Positions 54,442-64,000 of a DNA stretch of 64,000 nt are shown in pieces. Each line of letters begins with the position of its first letter. Position 1 is the first letter of the stretch. The notes beneath the pieces were generated by a model. That model was not told where the DNA came from, ran no database searches, and saw nothing but the letters and a program-made list of their open reading frames with translations. Made by a program: the position numbers and the translations under genes. This stretch comes from Datnioides undecimradiatus (taxonomy: Eukaryota > Chordata > Actinopteri > Lobotiformes > Datnioididae), in NCBI GenBank assembly GCA_008933995.1, contig WARS01000013.1:15999806-16063805 (forward strand), given 5' to 3'.

Positions 54442-57400
54442 CTGTGGCTGGATCTAGAAAAGGCAAATCTGGTACTATCATCGAGTCTGATTTCTCTTCT
54501 TGTTCACTGGCCTGCCTTCCGCTGAATTTTCTGCCTTTTTTCCCTCCCTCTCTTTTCCTCTACCCACCCCTTCCCCAATTGCATGTGCTCATTTTTTCCA
54601 CACTCTCTGGGGAAACAAGGCTCCCTTTTCTATGTACCAGTCCCTGTGTGTGTACATAACAGAGTGTGTGTGTAAAGCGGAGAGAAAATTGGAAGTGAAA
54701 TCCAGTAAGTGTATGTATTTCACATCTGGCAAACTCCATAACTCATGAATATTGTTTGTGTGTGTGTGTTTATCTGTGTGTCTTTCTCCATGTGTTCATG
54801 CGTGGGCAGTATCATGAGAGCTCTAATAGTTTCTCAAACAGCCTGACCTTCCTCTGAAACAGCCGCTTGTTTAGGAGTCTTTAGATCTTCAACAGACTGG
54901 CGGGGGTCAGTCAAGGCCTTCGGCAAAAGACAACAAGGATGTGTCATTCCCAGCCTAGTGGATACACCACTTTAACCCAATACAACATATGCATAGCATT
55001 ATCATGTATCTTTACATTGGGAACTCTGTAGACTTCAATTCACATTGAACACTCTTAATTGTTCTTAATGCTAAAAAAATCCTTTATGTCTTTTTATTGT
55101 ACACATTATCTGTACATTTGTATCTATAGATTTGTTTTGTGCCTGTTTGTTTGCTGTTTTATTGCTGTGCTGTCAGACTGTCAAACGTCATCCATGTCAC
55201 CTTTGGTGCTCATCCATCTTGGCCCTACTTACACAGCACATGTGATTCTGCGGCACATTCTGTGCGTTTCTTGTTCTGAAGTTTGCGTTCGATTTCGCTG
55301 CTTAATGTTTAAAAATGCATGCTACGTTTCTTCTTCTAGCCACCAGCTGCTGAGTTACTGTAAGTTAGTCTCTAAAATGTAAGTCAAAGACTTTGTTTTA
55401 GCTAACGTTAAATGTAACCAGCTGGGTGTTTCTCACGTGGTGGCTGCTGATTTTGTTGCAGTTAGCAGTTAAGAGGCTCGCTCAGAGGACAGCTTAGTGA
55501 CGTCTACTGAGAAGTTTGTGATAGTCATTCACTACGCCATCCAGATTTTTCTTGCATGTCTGGGATGTCAAACTGTTTAACGCTCCACTGCCACCTGCAC
55601 ACTAAAGATCCTGAGTGAGACAATTTATTAACAGCTGGTTCAGCTATACACCCATTAACAATAGCACATTTTCACACCCAAGACCTGTTTTGTGCAGGCA
55701 TACTAACATGTTGTACTCTAAGGCAGTTCTACATAGTGAAAGCAGCAGAGAATTAGACACTGGGTTTCTTCTTTCCTTTTGAGCTGCAGTAACAGAATTG
55801 CTCAGAACGTGATACTTCCTCTCTCTAAAATTCTGCAAGTATAAGGGTCTTTCTCAAAAGAGAGCTAAAAAACCCCCCCTCAAAATAGCATATGCGCCAC
55901 ACACAGCACAGCACACATGTATCACAGCATGCATCGGTTCAGTCAGGACCCCATAATGCATGACATTCAGCAATGTGGAAAGGAATAGGAACACAAAGAT
56001 TGTCTCCTTATAATTATTAAAGCAAGAGAAATGTTTTCAGAAATGACTGTAACTAAATATTATTCCTTAGAGCAGCTAAACAACATTGCGTAGATAGAAC
56101 AAGATGCTGTCTGCGTTGAATCACAGGCGTGACACGTCTCTAAAATGACTATTAAATCAAGATTATGATAATAGAGCAAGAGCCTAAAGCTACAAAAGAT
56201 CAAGTAAATGAATTTAAAAGCTCACAATAAGTGCAGTGTGGAGGAATTCTGTGGGGTTTTATTGCTGGTTTGGGAATTAGGATGTGAGCTAATGTGCCCT
56301 CTGCTTTCTGCAAGCCTGTGACACAGTACATGTGTGACTCAACAGTCTTGATAACATTAAAGGTTCATTAAGCGTTTGCTCGTGCAGTATCTATATACAG
56401 ACACGAGGCTTCACTGGCTGCACCCTAAATTTAGCAAATTCAGCTCTTTTTAATCTGTTTTAATAAGGCCTATTGAAGGGAAGTGACACTAGATTCAGCT
56501 ATTCTTTTCACTGTTAAACAGTTTTATTAAAGATTAAAGAACACTGATTGAACACTGACTGAAAACTTTGTGCTATAGCTGAAAACGTAAAACAAATGTT
56601 TTTCCTCCTGACACCAAGGATCAGCTCTGTGGTGTCACGCTTACACTGACCGTTTTAAGTTCACCTGATCTGACGTCATACTCTTGGATTATAAATTTGA
56701 GTTTATTTATCACACCATTGAGTTTTTGGTAATTGAACACTTTATACTGTACTCTGTAAGGGCTGTGTCTGAGCCCCACAAGGAACACTTTAAGAGGAAG
56801 TGAATGAAACAAATGCAGAGTAATGCTGAGCAAATCAGTCAGTGGAGCAATCAATCTTAAATGAAGCAAGCGGATGGACACTTGGAGAAAGCTGTGTTTT
56901 CTGTTTCAGTTTTATACTTTTCAAATTATTTAATTTTATTATAAATAAAAACATATTATTTAGCACAACCAAACATTAGCCTGATATGCACTGTAGCCTT
57001 CAGGTGCTGTATTCATGCAGTTTAAAACAAAACTAGATTGACTCAGATTATGTAATGCAGTACTGCAAAGAAAACTGGCAAGGCTCATGCTAAGGTGAAT
57101 GCTCCAAAAGTCATTTTTAAGAATGGCCACTGATGCAGATATTGCATACAGCCAACTAAATTGAGACAACAGGGAACTGACAACCCAGATTAAAGAACAT
57201 TTGTGTTGGAAAATTTCCACAAAATCAACATTAAAATCTAAATGTAAAGTAGCTAGGGAACTTTCCTGCTTATCTCATAATTTTGTTATTTTGTTTGTTT
57301 GTTTTGGATTATCTGTTTCCTTCTGTCTCATTCCCTCATCCTACTATCATGAACACACTTTGCAATCACCACTCTGTATCTTTATCCCTCATTACTTGCA

Positions 57401-57594
57401 GGTAGTTTCCAAAGTTGTGTTGTGAGTTGGAAACTTCTACTAACTTGTACTTCCTCTGTAGTTCCCATGTGAGGACACGGTTAGCCACTGACTCTCTTCC
57501 TTCTTGTTTTAAGTGCAGAACTTAAGCAATCCTCTGTCTGTGTGTGTGCTTGTGTGTAAGATGTTCTAACTCTGAGTCTGTGTCTTTGTTCCAG

Positions 57595-57725
57595 GAGGCT
57601 TAGGTGAGCGGTCACCATGGCACCCTTCCTGCGTATCGCCTTCAATGCTTATGACGTGGGCGCGTTGCCTCCTCTGTCTGACCCTCCCATCTGTGCCATC
57701 AAGATGAAGGAGTCTGTCAACACAG
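57595..57725 (+). CDS. prkcd: prkcd exon 2: start codon and C2 N-terminus
   Basis: Coding from 57617, residues 1-37: [20 protein letters not shown] and on, nearly the same opening as human PKC delta. Bases 57595-57616 are 5' UTR. Acceptor tgttccag, donor gtacat. Confidence 0.95.
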
Positions 57726-60700
57726 GTACATATGTACAGGCGCATATGCATGCGTATGCAGCCGTCATTTTATCTAGATAGTGGAGTGGCACAGTGAGTG
57801 AGGTCCCAGGTTTAATTGCCTTAACAGCCACCATCTGCTGGTTTCAAAAATCCATTAACCAACTGACTCTACCAACTCCAGGAGCTTTGTGCTGTAGTAA
57901 TTCCTTTGCTGTGACTTTCCTGAAAATGGAAGGATTAAAGAGATGTTTTGTTCCCATTAATGATCCCTGTCTTCTTTGCCAGAGCGAGGAAAGACCTTGG
58001 TCCAGAGGAAACCCACCATGTATCCAGCCTGGAAGTCCACTTTTGATGCTCACATCTATGAGGGGCGTGTCCTAGAAGTTGTCCTCATGCAGAGCACTGA
58101 AGAGCCACTGGCCAAGGCCACAGTGGGTGTGTCGGTACTGGCAGAACGTTGTAAGAAGTCCAAGACCAGCAGTCGTGCTGAATTCTGGGTGGATCTTCAT
58201 CCTTCAGGGAAAGTCCAGATGGCTGTACAGTTCTTCCTGGAGGACAGTGATGCAGGTAAATCATCAGGTATTTTGTATTTTTCTGTCAAATTAGAGATGC
58301 TTTGCAAAATAACAACAGTTATTTAGTTAAATATGAAAAAATAATATAGTGTGGTACAGGATTTGCCTTAATAAATTAATGTTAAGTCTTTCAAGCCCTT
58401 GCCAAATGAGACTACCACTGCCAGATAAATCCCTACATATTACAGTATACAAAGTTTTTAAATCTGGTGTCTGGTGTTCACACACTGGCTGATTGATACT
58501 GATGGGTTTTTACATCAACCAGCAAGAGTTTCATTTAATCCGCTTCATTAGGACAGAGTGTCAGTGGTTTGACCGGATTTCATTTTCAGCAGCCTTGTAA
58601 AAAGTCTCACAACTGCTATCACCTTTAGATTAAAATATTACTAAATCCTTATTGGAAATATGTGAAACCACATCACCTTCTTCTAATTGAGCCCCAGCCA
58701 TTTCAAACTAGTGAGAACAGCACAGACAGAAATTTCTCATGCCAAATAACCAAAACTACTCCAACTTGAGCAGACATTATAATGTTCACGTGGGACACAT
58801 GAACATTGTTTATACTGCCTCTATTAAAAAAAAAAAAAAAAAAAAAAAAAAGTTCCCTGACCGGGAATCGAACCCGGGCCGCGGCGGTGAGAGCGCCGAA
58901 TCCTAACCACTAGACCACCAGGGAGTGGTAATTGAGGTTCAGGTCTTAGCTCTTGGGAACCCCCCCTCCCATTCCCCATCTCTTTCTTTCCCTTATTCCC
59001 CTTTCCTTCTGCTATCATGTAGACTCTCTAATAAATAATGCCCTCTGCTGGCAGAAGTAAAGTTAATTTCCATGCGCTTCCTACACACAAACGCAGTTTA
59101 ACATGGTAGATGCAGTGTGAAATTCTCCTGCTCTGAGCCAACTGCTCTGCAATGAGCTGCCACAGCCTCATTCTGTCAGGGGTTAATCAGCATCGCACAT
59201 CTTTCTCTGAGCTTGTCAGCCAACTACAGGTGTGGTTATATAGCCAATGTACTGTGACTATGTTTAGGGGTTATGTAGGAATTTAGCCTTAGGGCTGGCA
59301 GTACTTTAAAAAGGTAGCCACAATATTGACCATGACAGTGACTGTCAGGACCTATTTATCTATACCCTGTTCTTATATATTCACTTGGATTAGGGTTTAA
59401 CAAATCCATACAGTATTCAAAGCCTAAACTGGTATTTAATTATACATTGGTTCTTTTGCACTTCATTTTTCAATGAAAAGTTTTATTATCTGTCCTGAGG
59501 GGAGACATTGAATCACTGGGATACTTTGGTACAATAAGGCCACTTGAAACATGTGCAACAGTAGCACAAATGATCCACCATCAGCAGCTTGGCTTTAAAG
59601 TCATATTGCTATCATAATCTGCTTTTAAAAACCTTTTTTGGTTTCAGTTCAGCATTTAGAAACAGAAGTGAAGGAGAGCAGTACTTGTATTGGCAGTGCT
59701 GTATTCAGCTGCCAGCTCAACACCCCAGACAGGGAACCCAGTCACTGGAAGTCGGTGAGATTTCCAAACTGATGCCATTTAGAGGGAGTTTCTGCATGGA
59801 GGTAGCACAGTTGGAGGTCCACTGTTTGGAAAAGGAGAGGGTCATGATAGGGGAGTGTGTCTACTGTTACGAAAGATCTCCATAATCCATTGGCTCCCTC
59901 CTACACACTCCACAGGTTTCCTGAAAAGCAGCCCAGGGTATTTTTAGGCATGTGTGAACAGCCCTCAATGCTGTCTGCCTCCTCTGTCTGTCTTTTTTCT
60001 CTTGCCCTCTCCCTCACTCCCACTTTCTTGGCTCAGCTCAGTGAGGCGCTGTCCAAACATAAACATCTGTCACCAGAATGGCAGAGAGGAAATTAGTTTA
60101 TCTCCCTCACTTCATCACTCTTCCCACTTTGCCCTGTCTATCAGTTGTCTCTTTAGGGGCTACTCCTTTTCTGAATTGTCCCTCCCTCTCTTCCAACCAC
60201 CCACCTACTCTCTCTATCTCCTCCAGGGTCTCTGCCTTCTTTGTTTACCTCTCTCACGCCTCCTTTGCTGTCTTCTCTGAATGACTTTTGACCCCACCCG
60301 GTGGACCTGCGTCAGTCGGAGACGCTTATCCAAGATGGCATTTTCTGTGTTTATCCTCCATTTAGCAGCAGTGACTATGGCCTCCCCCTTTAACTACTGA
60401 GGCTTTTTGACTAAATACCCTCGGTCATTATAGCTGATGACTAATTTCTGATAATGCCTGCTGAAACGTAATTTGAAGAACATTAGAAAAGCTAAGCAGC
60501 TAACTTTTTTAATAAATTATTAATGGTACTGCCACTCACTGCATCCATCATATAAATTTATTTGTCCTTCATAACCAATACATTGCGATTAGATTTGGAT
60601 AATAATTCATTTTATAGCTGTTAAACAAACAACACCAGTTTAATCACACCAGTTTGATTTGTTATTTGACCCTCGCCTCCCCAGCAGCGGCATCTAAGCC

Positions 60701-63234
60701 ATCAGTGAAGGTCTCACCTGAGGATGGAGTCACAACCCTCAACAGGAGGAGAGGAGCTTTCAAGCAGCCCAAAGTTCACTTCATCAAGAATCACGAGTTC
60801 ACAGCCACCTTCTTTGGCCAGCCCACCTTCTGCTCTGTCTGCAGAGAGTTTCTGTGGTGAGACACCAAGAGCTGCCCTACATTATGTCACTGTTATGTTT
60901 GTGTACTCTAGCTGCTTAGCACATCAAATACTTCTTTCACTTTGACTTTGACCTTCAGTATGTTTGGGGTATCTTTTGAATTCCAGGAAGAGACTTTAAA
61001 GTAGTAATTTACACTGATGCTCTGTCTGGACAGGACTTATCCAGAAGCAGCCAATTTGCCTGTCTACTTGTTTTTCTCTGCATTATTATTATAATCAGTG
61101 TTGTGTTTTTATTAAGATGCTGCTGGCAGAGATTTGAAAATTTGAGACTGTTTGTGCTGTCATCAACTGCACGTTTTCTGGGTACAAAATGAGACCAAAA
61201 TATCAATTGTCCAATCAAAAAAGTCCACTGCCCCAAGGGTATTTCTGAAAAGACCAATTAGTAGTGGTTCTAGTTTCCTAAATGAAGCAGTCGCTGGGGG
61301 GTTAGTGGTGGTAGAAACAACAGCAAGACTGCTATTGTGAGAATGAGTCACTGTCTTGGGAAATCCCACAAGTCACATGTCACTGGCATTAACTTGTTAG
61401 CTAAGCTCCTCCCCTGTCTCCTAAACTACAGTACTAGCCCTTCCCTTTAGAGACAGGCTGGAGCAAATCTAATGTTTGTTTAAGTGTGTGTGAGTATGTG
61501 GCCACTTGTCATCTGAGCATTTTTGTAAGCACATATATCATTGTCAATGATCTCAGGTGTGAAAGATATTTTGCTTTAAACTGATAACAAATGAGCTATT
61601 GCATTACCAACTTCTGTAACAGGTCTCATGAATTTTTTGTACTTACATAATAGTTGGGGAAAAGATTTAAAGGTAGTACAGATGTATGTAGTAGCTGTTT
61701 TGTTGCAAGGATTGGTAGACTGGCTAGCTGTAATACCTCTATATCACATAACACAATCATGGTAATGAAAGCCATCCTGTACATGTAATTCTCTAGTTAG
61801 CGCCATATCTTCCTTTAAAATGGCAAAGGCAAAGGTCACCCATGACAAGAGTTTAATTGCCTTCATTTTCTCCCATACAGGGGACTCAACAAGCAAGGTT
61901 ACAAGTGCAGACGTGAGTGTTTCATTAATTGCTTTCGGCATTTTTAACACATTTTCCTTTTCTTCACGGTAAATATGCTATTTGGTCATTTATTTCACCC
62001 AGAATGCAACGCGGCAATTCACAAGAAATGCATCGAAATAATCATTGGCAGGTGCACTGGGACTGCAGCCAACAGTCGCGACACTGTGGTGAGCAAAGTT
62101 AATGTTCTCAAACATCAACGCAAAATGTCACCCCAGATCTGACACAGACAATGAACTGCTTGTTGTTTTACAGTATAAGCTCTTATCACTTTTCCCAGCT
62201 CAGGTTCAATAATGATTTTGTATTCTCTCCTGTTTTATTTTATAACTTCTGACTTACTTGTGGCTAGTTGTGATGATCAGATGGCCAGTTTCTGTGGGTT
62301 TAATGGATTTCTGTGTGTTTGCAGTTCCAGAAAGAGCGCTTCAAGATTGACATGCCACATCGCTTCAAGTACTATAACTACAAGAGCCCCACATTCTGCG
62401 ACCACTGTGGCAGCCTGCTGTGGGGTCTCTACCGACAGGGCCTTAAATGTGAAGGTAAGTCTAATGTGTTCAGTGCTTTTTTTACTTTGACTCTGATGTT
62501 TTATCTGCGTTTTTCATTTTGACATTTTTCTCTTTTTTTCTCTTTGCCACCTACCTACCTTTCTGACTAGACTGTGGCATGAATGTACATAGTTACTGTC
62601 AGACGAAAGTGGCCAATCTGTGTGGAATCAACCAAAAACTGCTTGCAGAGGCTCTGTCTCAAGTCTCCCAGGTTTGCACAGTGACTATGTTTATTTTAGT
62701 GTCTGTGGAATAGGTTTATATTTCATGTTTCAGTGTTAAAAAAAGAACAAATTATTGTTTGTGTACAACATTAAGAATGACTCTGCTTCAACCTGAACTT
62801 TTTTCATCGCTAGAAATCTTTGAGGAGGTCCGATGACTCTAATGCAGCAGATATTGGGGTCTACCAAGACATCCAAACTGCAAAAGTAGACCCTCATGGT
62901 AAGATGCGTTCATTGTCCTGGTGCCATTGTACAAAGATTTAAATCTAGTTTTATCTTTCAAGGTAAAATAGATATAATAATGTTGCTGTCTGTTTAACCT
63001 AATTTACATTCTCAAATCTTTATCCTTTGTTCTTTAAATTTGCATAGATCTTTGCATTCAGGTTTGCATTTGTATTTACTCTGTGGTTGCAAATGTACAT
63101 TCATAGCAGATGGCAATGGCAAGGCGCGTGAGGGTTTGACTCCAGCTCCAGTAGCACCTACAGTCTCCCGCATACGCCTCACCATCAACCACCTGGTATT
63201 CCACAAGGTACTGGGAAAAGGCAGCTTTGGCAAG
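57617..63234 (+). CDS. prkcd: Protein kinase C delta (partial; continues past window end)
   Basis: PKC delta is a calcium-independent, diacylglycerol-activated Ser/Thr kinase that moves to membranes, mitochondria and nucleus in growth and death signalling. Coding exons join 57617-57725, 57983-58255, 60685-60856, 61881-61912, 62003-62088, 62325-62454, 62571-62671, 62814-62898 and 63107-63234, all GT-AG with agreeing phases, giving 372 visible residues of about 680. Order: novel-type C2 (1-122), pseudosubstrate [10 protein letters not shown] (146-155, Ala at the acceptor position), C1A (164-213), C1B (236-285), hinge, then the glycine loop GKGSFGK (366-372). The start at 57617 has a full Kozak (GTCACCATGG) and an in-frame TGA nine bases upstream. 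Whether it is the a or b fish paralogue is not decided. The remaining kinase domain lies beyond 64000. Confidence 0.95.
57983..58255 (+). CDS. prkcd: prkcd exon 3: C2 domain
   Basis: Residues 37-128. [20 protein letters not shown] and [10 protein letters not shown], then [12 protein letters not shown] are near-identical to human PKC delta. This novel-type C2 lacks the aspartates for calcium. Acceptor ctttgccag, donor gtaaat. Confidence 0.95.
58826..58851 (+). repeat. Poly-A tract (A26)
   Basis: Twenty-six As immediately before tRNA copy 3 on the + strand; on the tRNA strand it is a T26 run that serves as an exceptionally long Pol III terminator. Confidence 0.9.
58853..58924 (-). tRNA. tRNA-Glu (anticodon CTC), copy 3
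   Basis: All 72 bases are identical to the two fgd5 copies. It is antisense in prkcd intron 3. A T26 stretch starts two bases after the tRNA 3' end. The tract is poly-T in tRNA sense, so it is a terminator rather than the poly-A tail of a retroposed copy. Confidence 0.96.
58925..60684 (+). other. prkcd intron 3, remainder
   Basis: AT-rich intron with a pyrimidine-rich stretch at about 59970-60270. I see no exon and no further RNA gene before the exon 4 acceptor. Confidence 0.6.
60685..60856 (+). CDS. prkcd: prkcd exon 4: pseudosubstrate and C1A start
   Basis: Residues 128-185. [14 protein letters not shown], then [20 protein letters not shown] (pseudosubstrate into C1A) and [10 protein letters not shown]. 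The acceptor is a tandem CAGCAG, so the exon can also begin at 60688, dropping one alanine. Donor gtgaga. Confidence 0.94.
61881..61912 (+). CDS. prkcd: prkcd exon 5: C1A micro-exon
   Basis: Thirty-two bases encoding [10 protein letters not shown] between split codons. Acceptor cccatacag, donor gtgagt. Identical in wording to human PKC delta here. Confidence 0.93.
62003..62088 (+). CDS. prkcd: prkcd exon 6: end of C1A
   Basis: [18 protein letters not shown] then [11 protein letters not shown]. It completes the C1A zinc pattern H-x12-C-x2-C-x13-C-x2-C-x4-H-x2-C-x7-C. Acceptor tttcacccag, donor gtgagc. Confidence 0.94.
62325..62454 (+). CDS. prkcd: prkcd exon 7: C1B domain
   Basis: Residues 225-268, [20 protein letters not shown] then [20 protein letters not shown]. 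The Trp of LLWGL is the residue linked to high diacylglycerol affinity in novel PKCs. Acceptor gtttgcag, donor gtaagt. Confidence 0.95.
62571..62671 (+). CDS. prkcd: prkcd exon 8: end of C1B and hinge start
   Basis: Residues 268-301. [19 protein letters not shown] completes C1B zinc binding; [15 protein letters not shown] starts the hinge. Acceptor ctgactag, donor gtttgc. Confidence 0.94.
62814..62898 (+). CDS. prkcd: prkcd exon 9: hinge
   Basis: Residues 302-330, [20 protein letters not shown] and on. Tyr318 in GVYQ matches the regulated hinge tyrosine (Tyr313) of human PKC delta. Acceptor catcgctag, donor gtaaga. Confidence 0.9.
63107..63234 (+). CDS. prkcd: prkcd exon 10: hinge end and kinase glycine loop
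   Basis: Residues 330-372: [20 protein letters not shown] then [23 protein letters not shown]. The GxGxxG ATP loop ends exactly at the exon boundary. Acceptor attcatag, donor gtaggc. Confidence 0.93.
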
Positions 63235-64000
63235 GTAGGCCCCGTGATCCTCATCTTTAAATCCTTTTATGAATTTCATATGAAGTAATTGTATGAAATA
63301 AAGATCAAAACTATGAACTTAAATCTTTATACAACTTGTTGTGCCAATAATGTTACACACATACACTGTGTAAGTGGCTGGTAAAATGAGCAGAAACAGT
63401 AAATATCTTTATGTTTTAGGCATTTTTAGAACCTTTTTGAAGTGGCATCACTAAGACGAGGAAGTGCAAAGAAGGTTGAAATTAAATGAAACTGAATTCG
63501 ACATCTTCAAGAGACTTATTTTTATGTCATCGTGATCCCTGTCATCAAAGTCTTTTACTGGCCCTCTTAAAAATTTATTTTATCAAAGTATTTTATTTAA
63601 TTTTAGAATTTAATATTCATCTCAGCTGTTGTTTACCTATTTTGATAAACAGGCTTTCTAAAGATGACCTTATTCCACTGCTTGTTAAATAACCTACCTC
63701 ACACTGCAGTTGGAGTGGGAGATTGTTTTCAGATAAGGAAAGAGAGAGTTATCATCCATCACTGTAGATGTCAGGGAACATTTGACAAAAAACTTACAGC
63801 CTATGAAGGTTGACCTACTTGAGGAGAACAGGAAAGCAGAGGATAGAAGATTAATTTATATCCAGGCCCAGTGTAGTCCAGTGGTAGTGCATCAAACCCC
63901 CAGATCCTCACTGAGGCACATTGAGATTGAGCATGTAAGAAGAACACCAAAAAGAGGAGGTGATATAAATAACCTCTCCACTTTGATTGTAATTTACTAT
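63235..64000 (+). other. prkcd intron 10, incomplete at window end
   Basis: AT-rich intron sequence to the window edge. I looked for the next kinase segment (the strand-3 lysine region) and do not find it, so the intron continues. Confidence 0.75.

Larger units (their letters stand above)
47761..57594 (+). other. prkcd intron 1
   Basis: A 9.8 kb first intron. It holds a decayed Tc1 element at 52.8-53.4 kb, CA and TA/GA microsatellites, and a second full CRE at 54434-54441. I see no coding exon; the next exon starts at 57595. Confidence 0.65.

Noticed and set aside
58826..58924. tRNA copy 3 as a retroposed SINE with a poly-A tail
   Set aside because: The A tract lies before the tRNA on the + strand, so in tRNA sense it is poly-T after the gene. 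That is a Pol III terminator, not a tail.

Overview
This is a vertebrate nuclear window, almost certainly from a teleost fish and probably a percomorph. Coding exons are short, bounded by GT-AG introns, and set in AT-rich DNA full of CA/GT microsatellites and decayed DNA transposons of fish type. The species call is inference from gene structure and repeat content. There is no prokaryotic content, operon or CRISPR array.

Layout. 1 to about 10.4 kb is non-coding DNA upstream of the first gene; it carries a few sharp regulatory-looking motifs, notably a perfect DR3 nuclear-receptor repeat next to an RFX-type X-box at 3.85 kb. About 10.4-41.1 kb holds fgd5 on the + strand, with 21 recognised exons and a complete reading frame of about 1517 codons. 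A giant exon 2 (2.7 kb) encodes a disordered acidic N-terminal half; exons 3-21 encode the DH, PH, FYVE and PH domains. About 41.1-47.4 kb is intergenic, with a piggyBac-like MITE, an old unclassified repeat, a promoter-like motif cluster and a hAT-like MITE. From about 47.4 kb to the window end lies prkcd (protein kinase C delta), also on the + strand: a non-coding first exon, a 9.8 kb first intron, then nine coding exons covering the C2, C1A and C1B domains and the start of the kinase domain. The rest of the kinase lies beyond the window.

Three identical 72-base tRNA-Glu(CTC) genes lie on the minus strand inside host introns: two in fgd5 and one in prkcd.

The genes encode two lipid-linked signalling proteins. 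FGD5 is a Cdc42 guanine nucleotide exchange factor of endothelial and blood-stem-cell lineages. PKC delta is a diacylglycerol-responsive kinase. Nothing in the sequence shows that they are co-regulated.

I found no previously undescribed system. The best leads are cis-regulatory: DR3 plus X-box, a DR5 element in an fgd5 intron, microsatellites sitting on fgd5 splice acceptors, stacked upstream start codons in fgd5, and a CArG/TATA/ARE cluster upstream of prkcd. All matches to known families are from memory and reading by eye; no database search was run.
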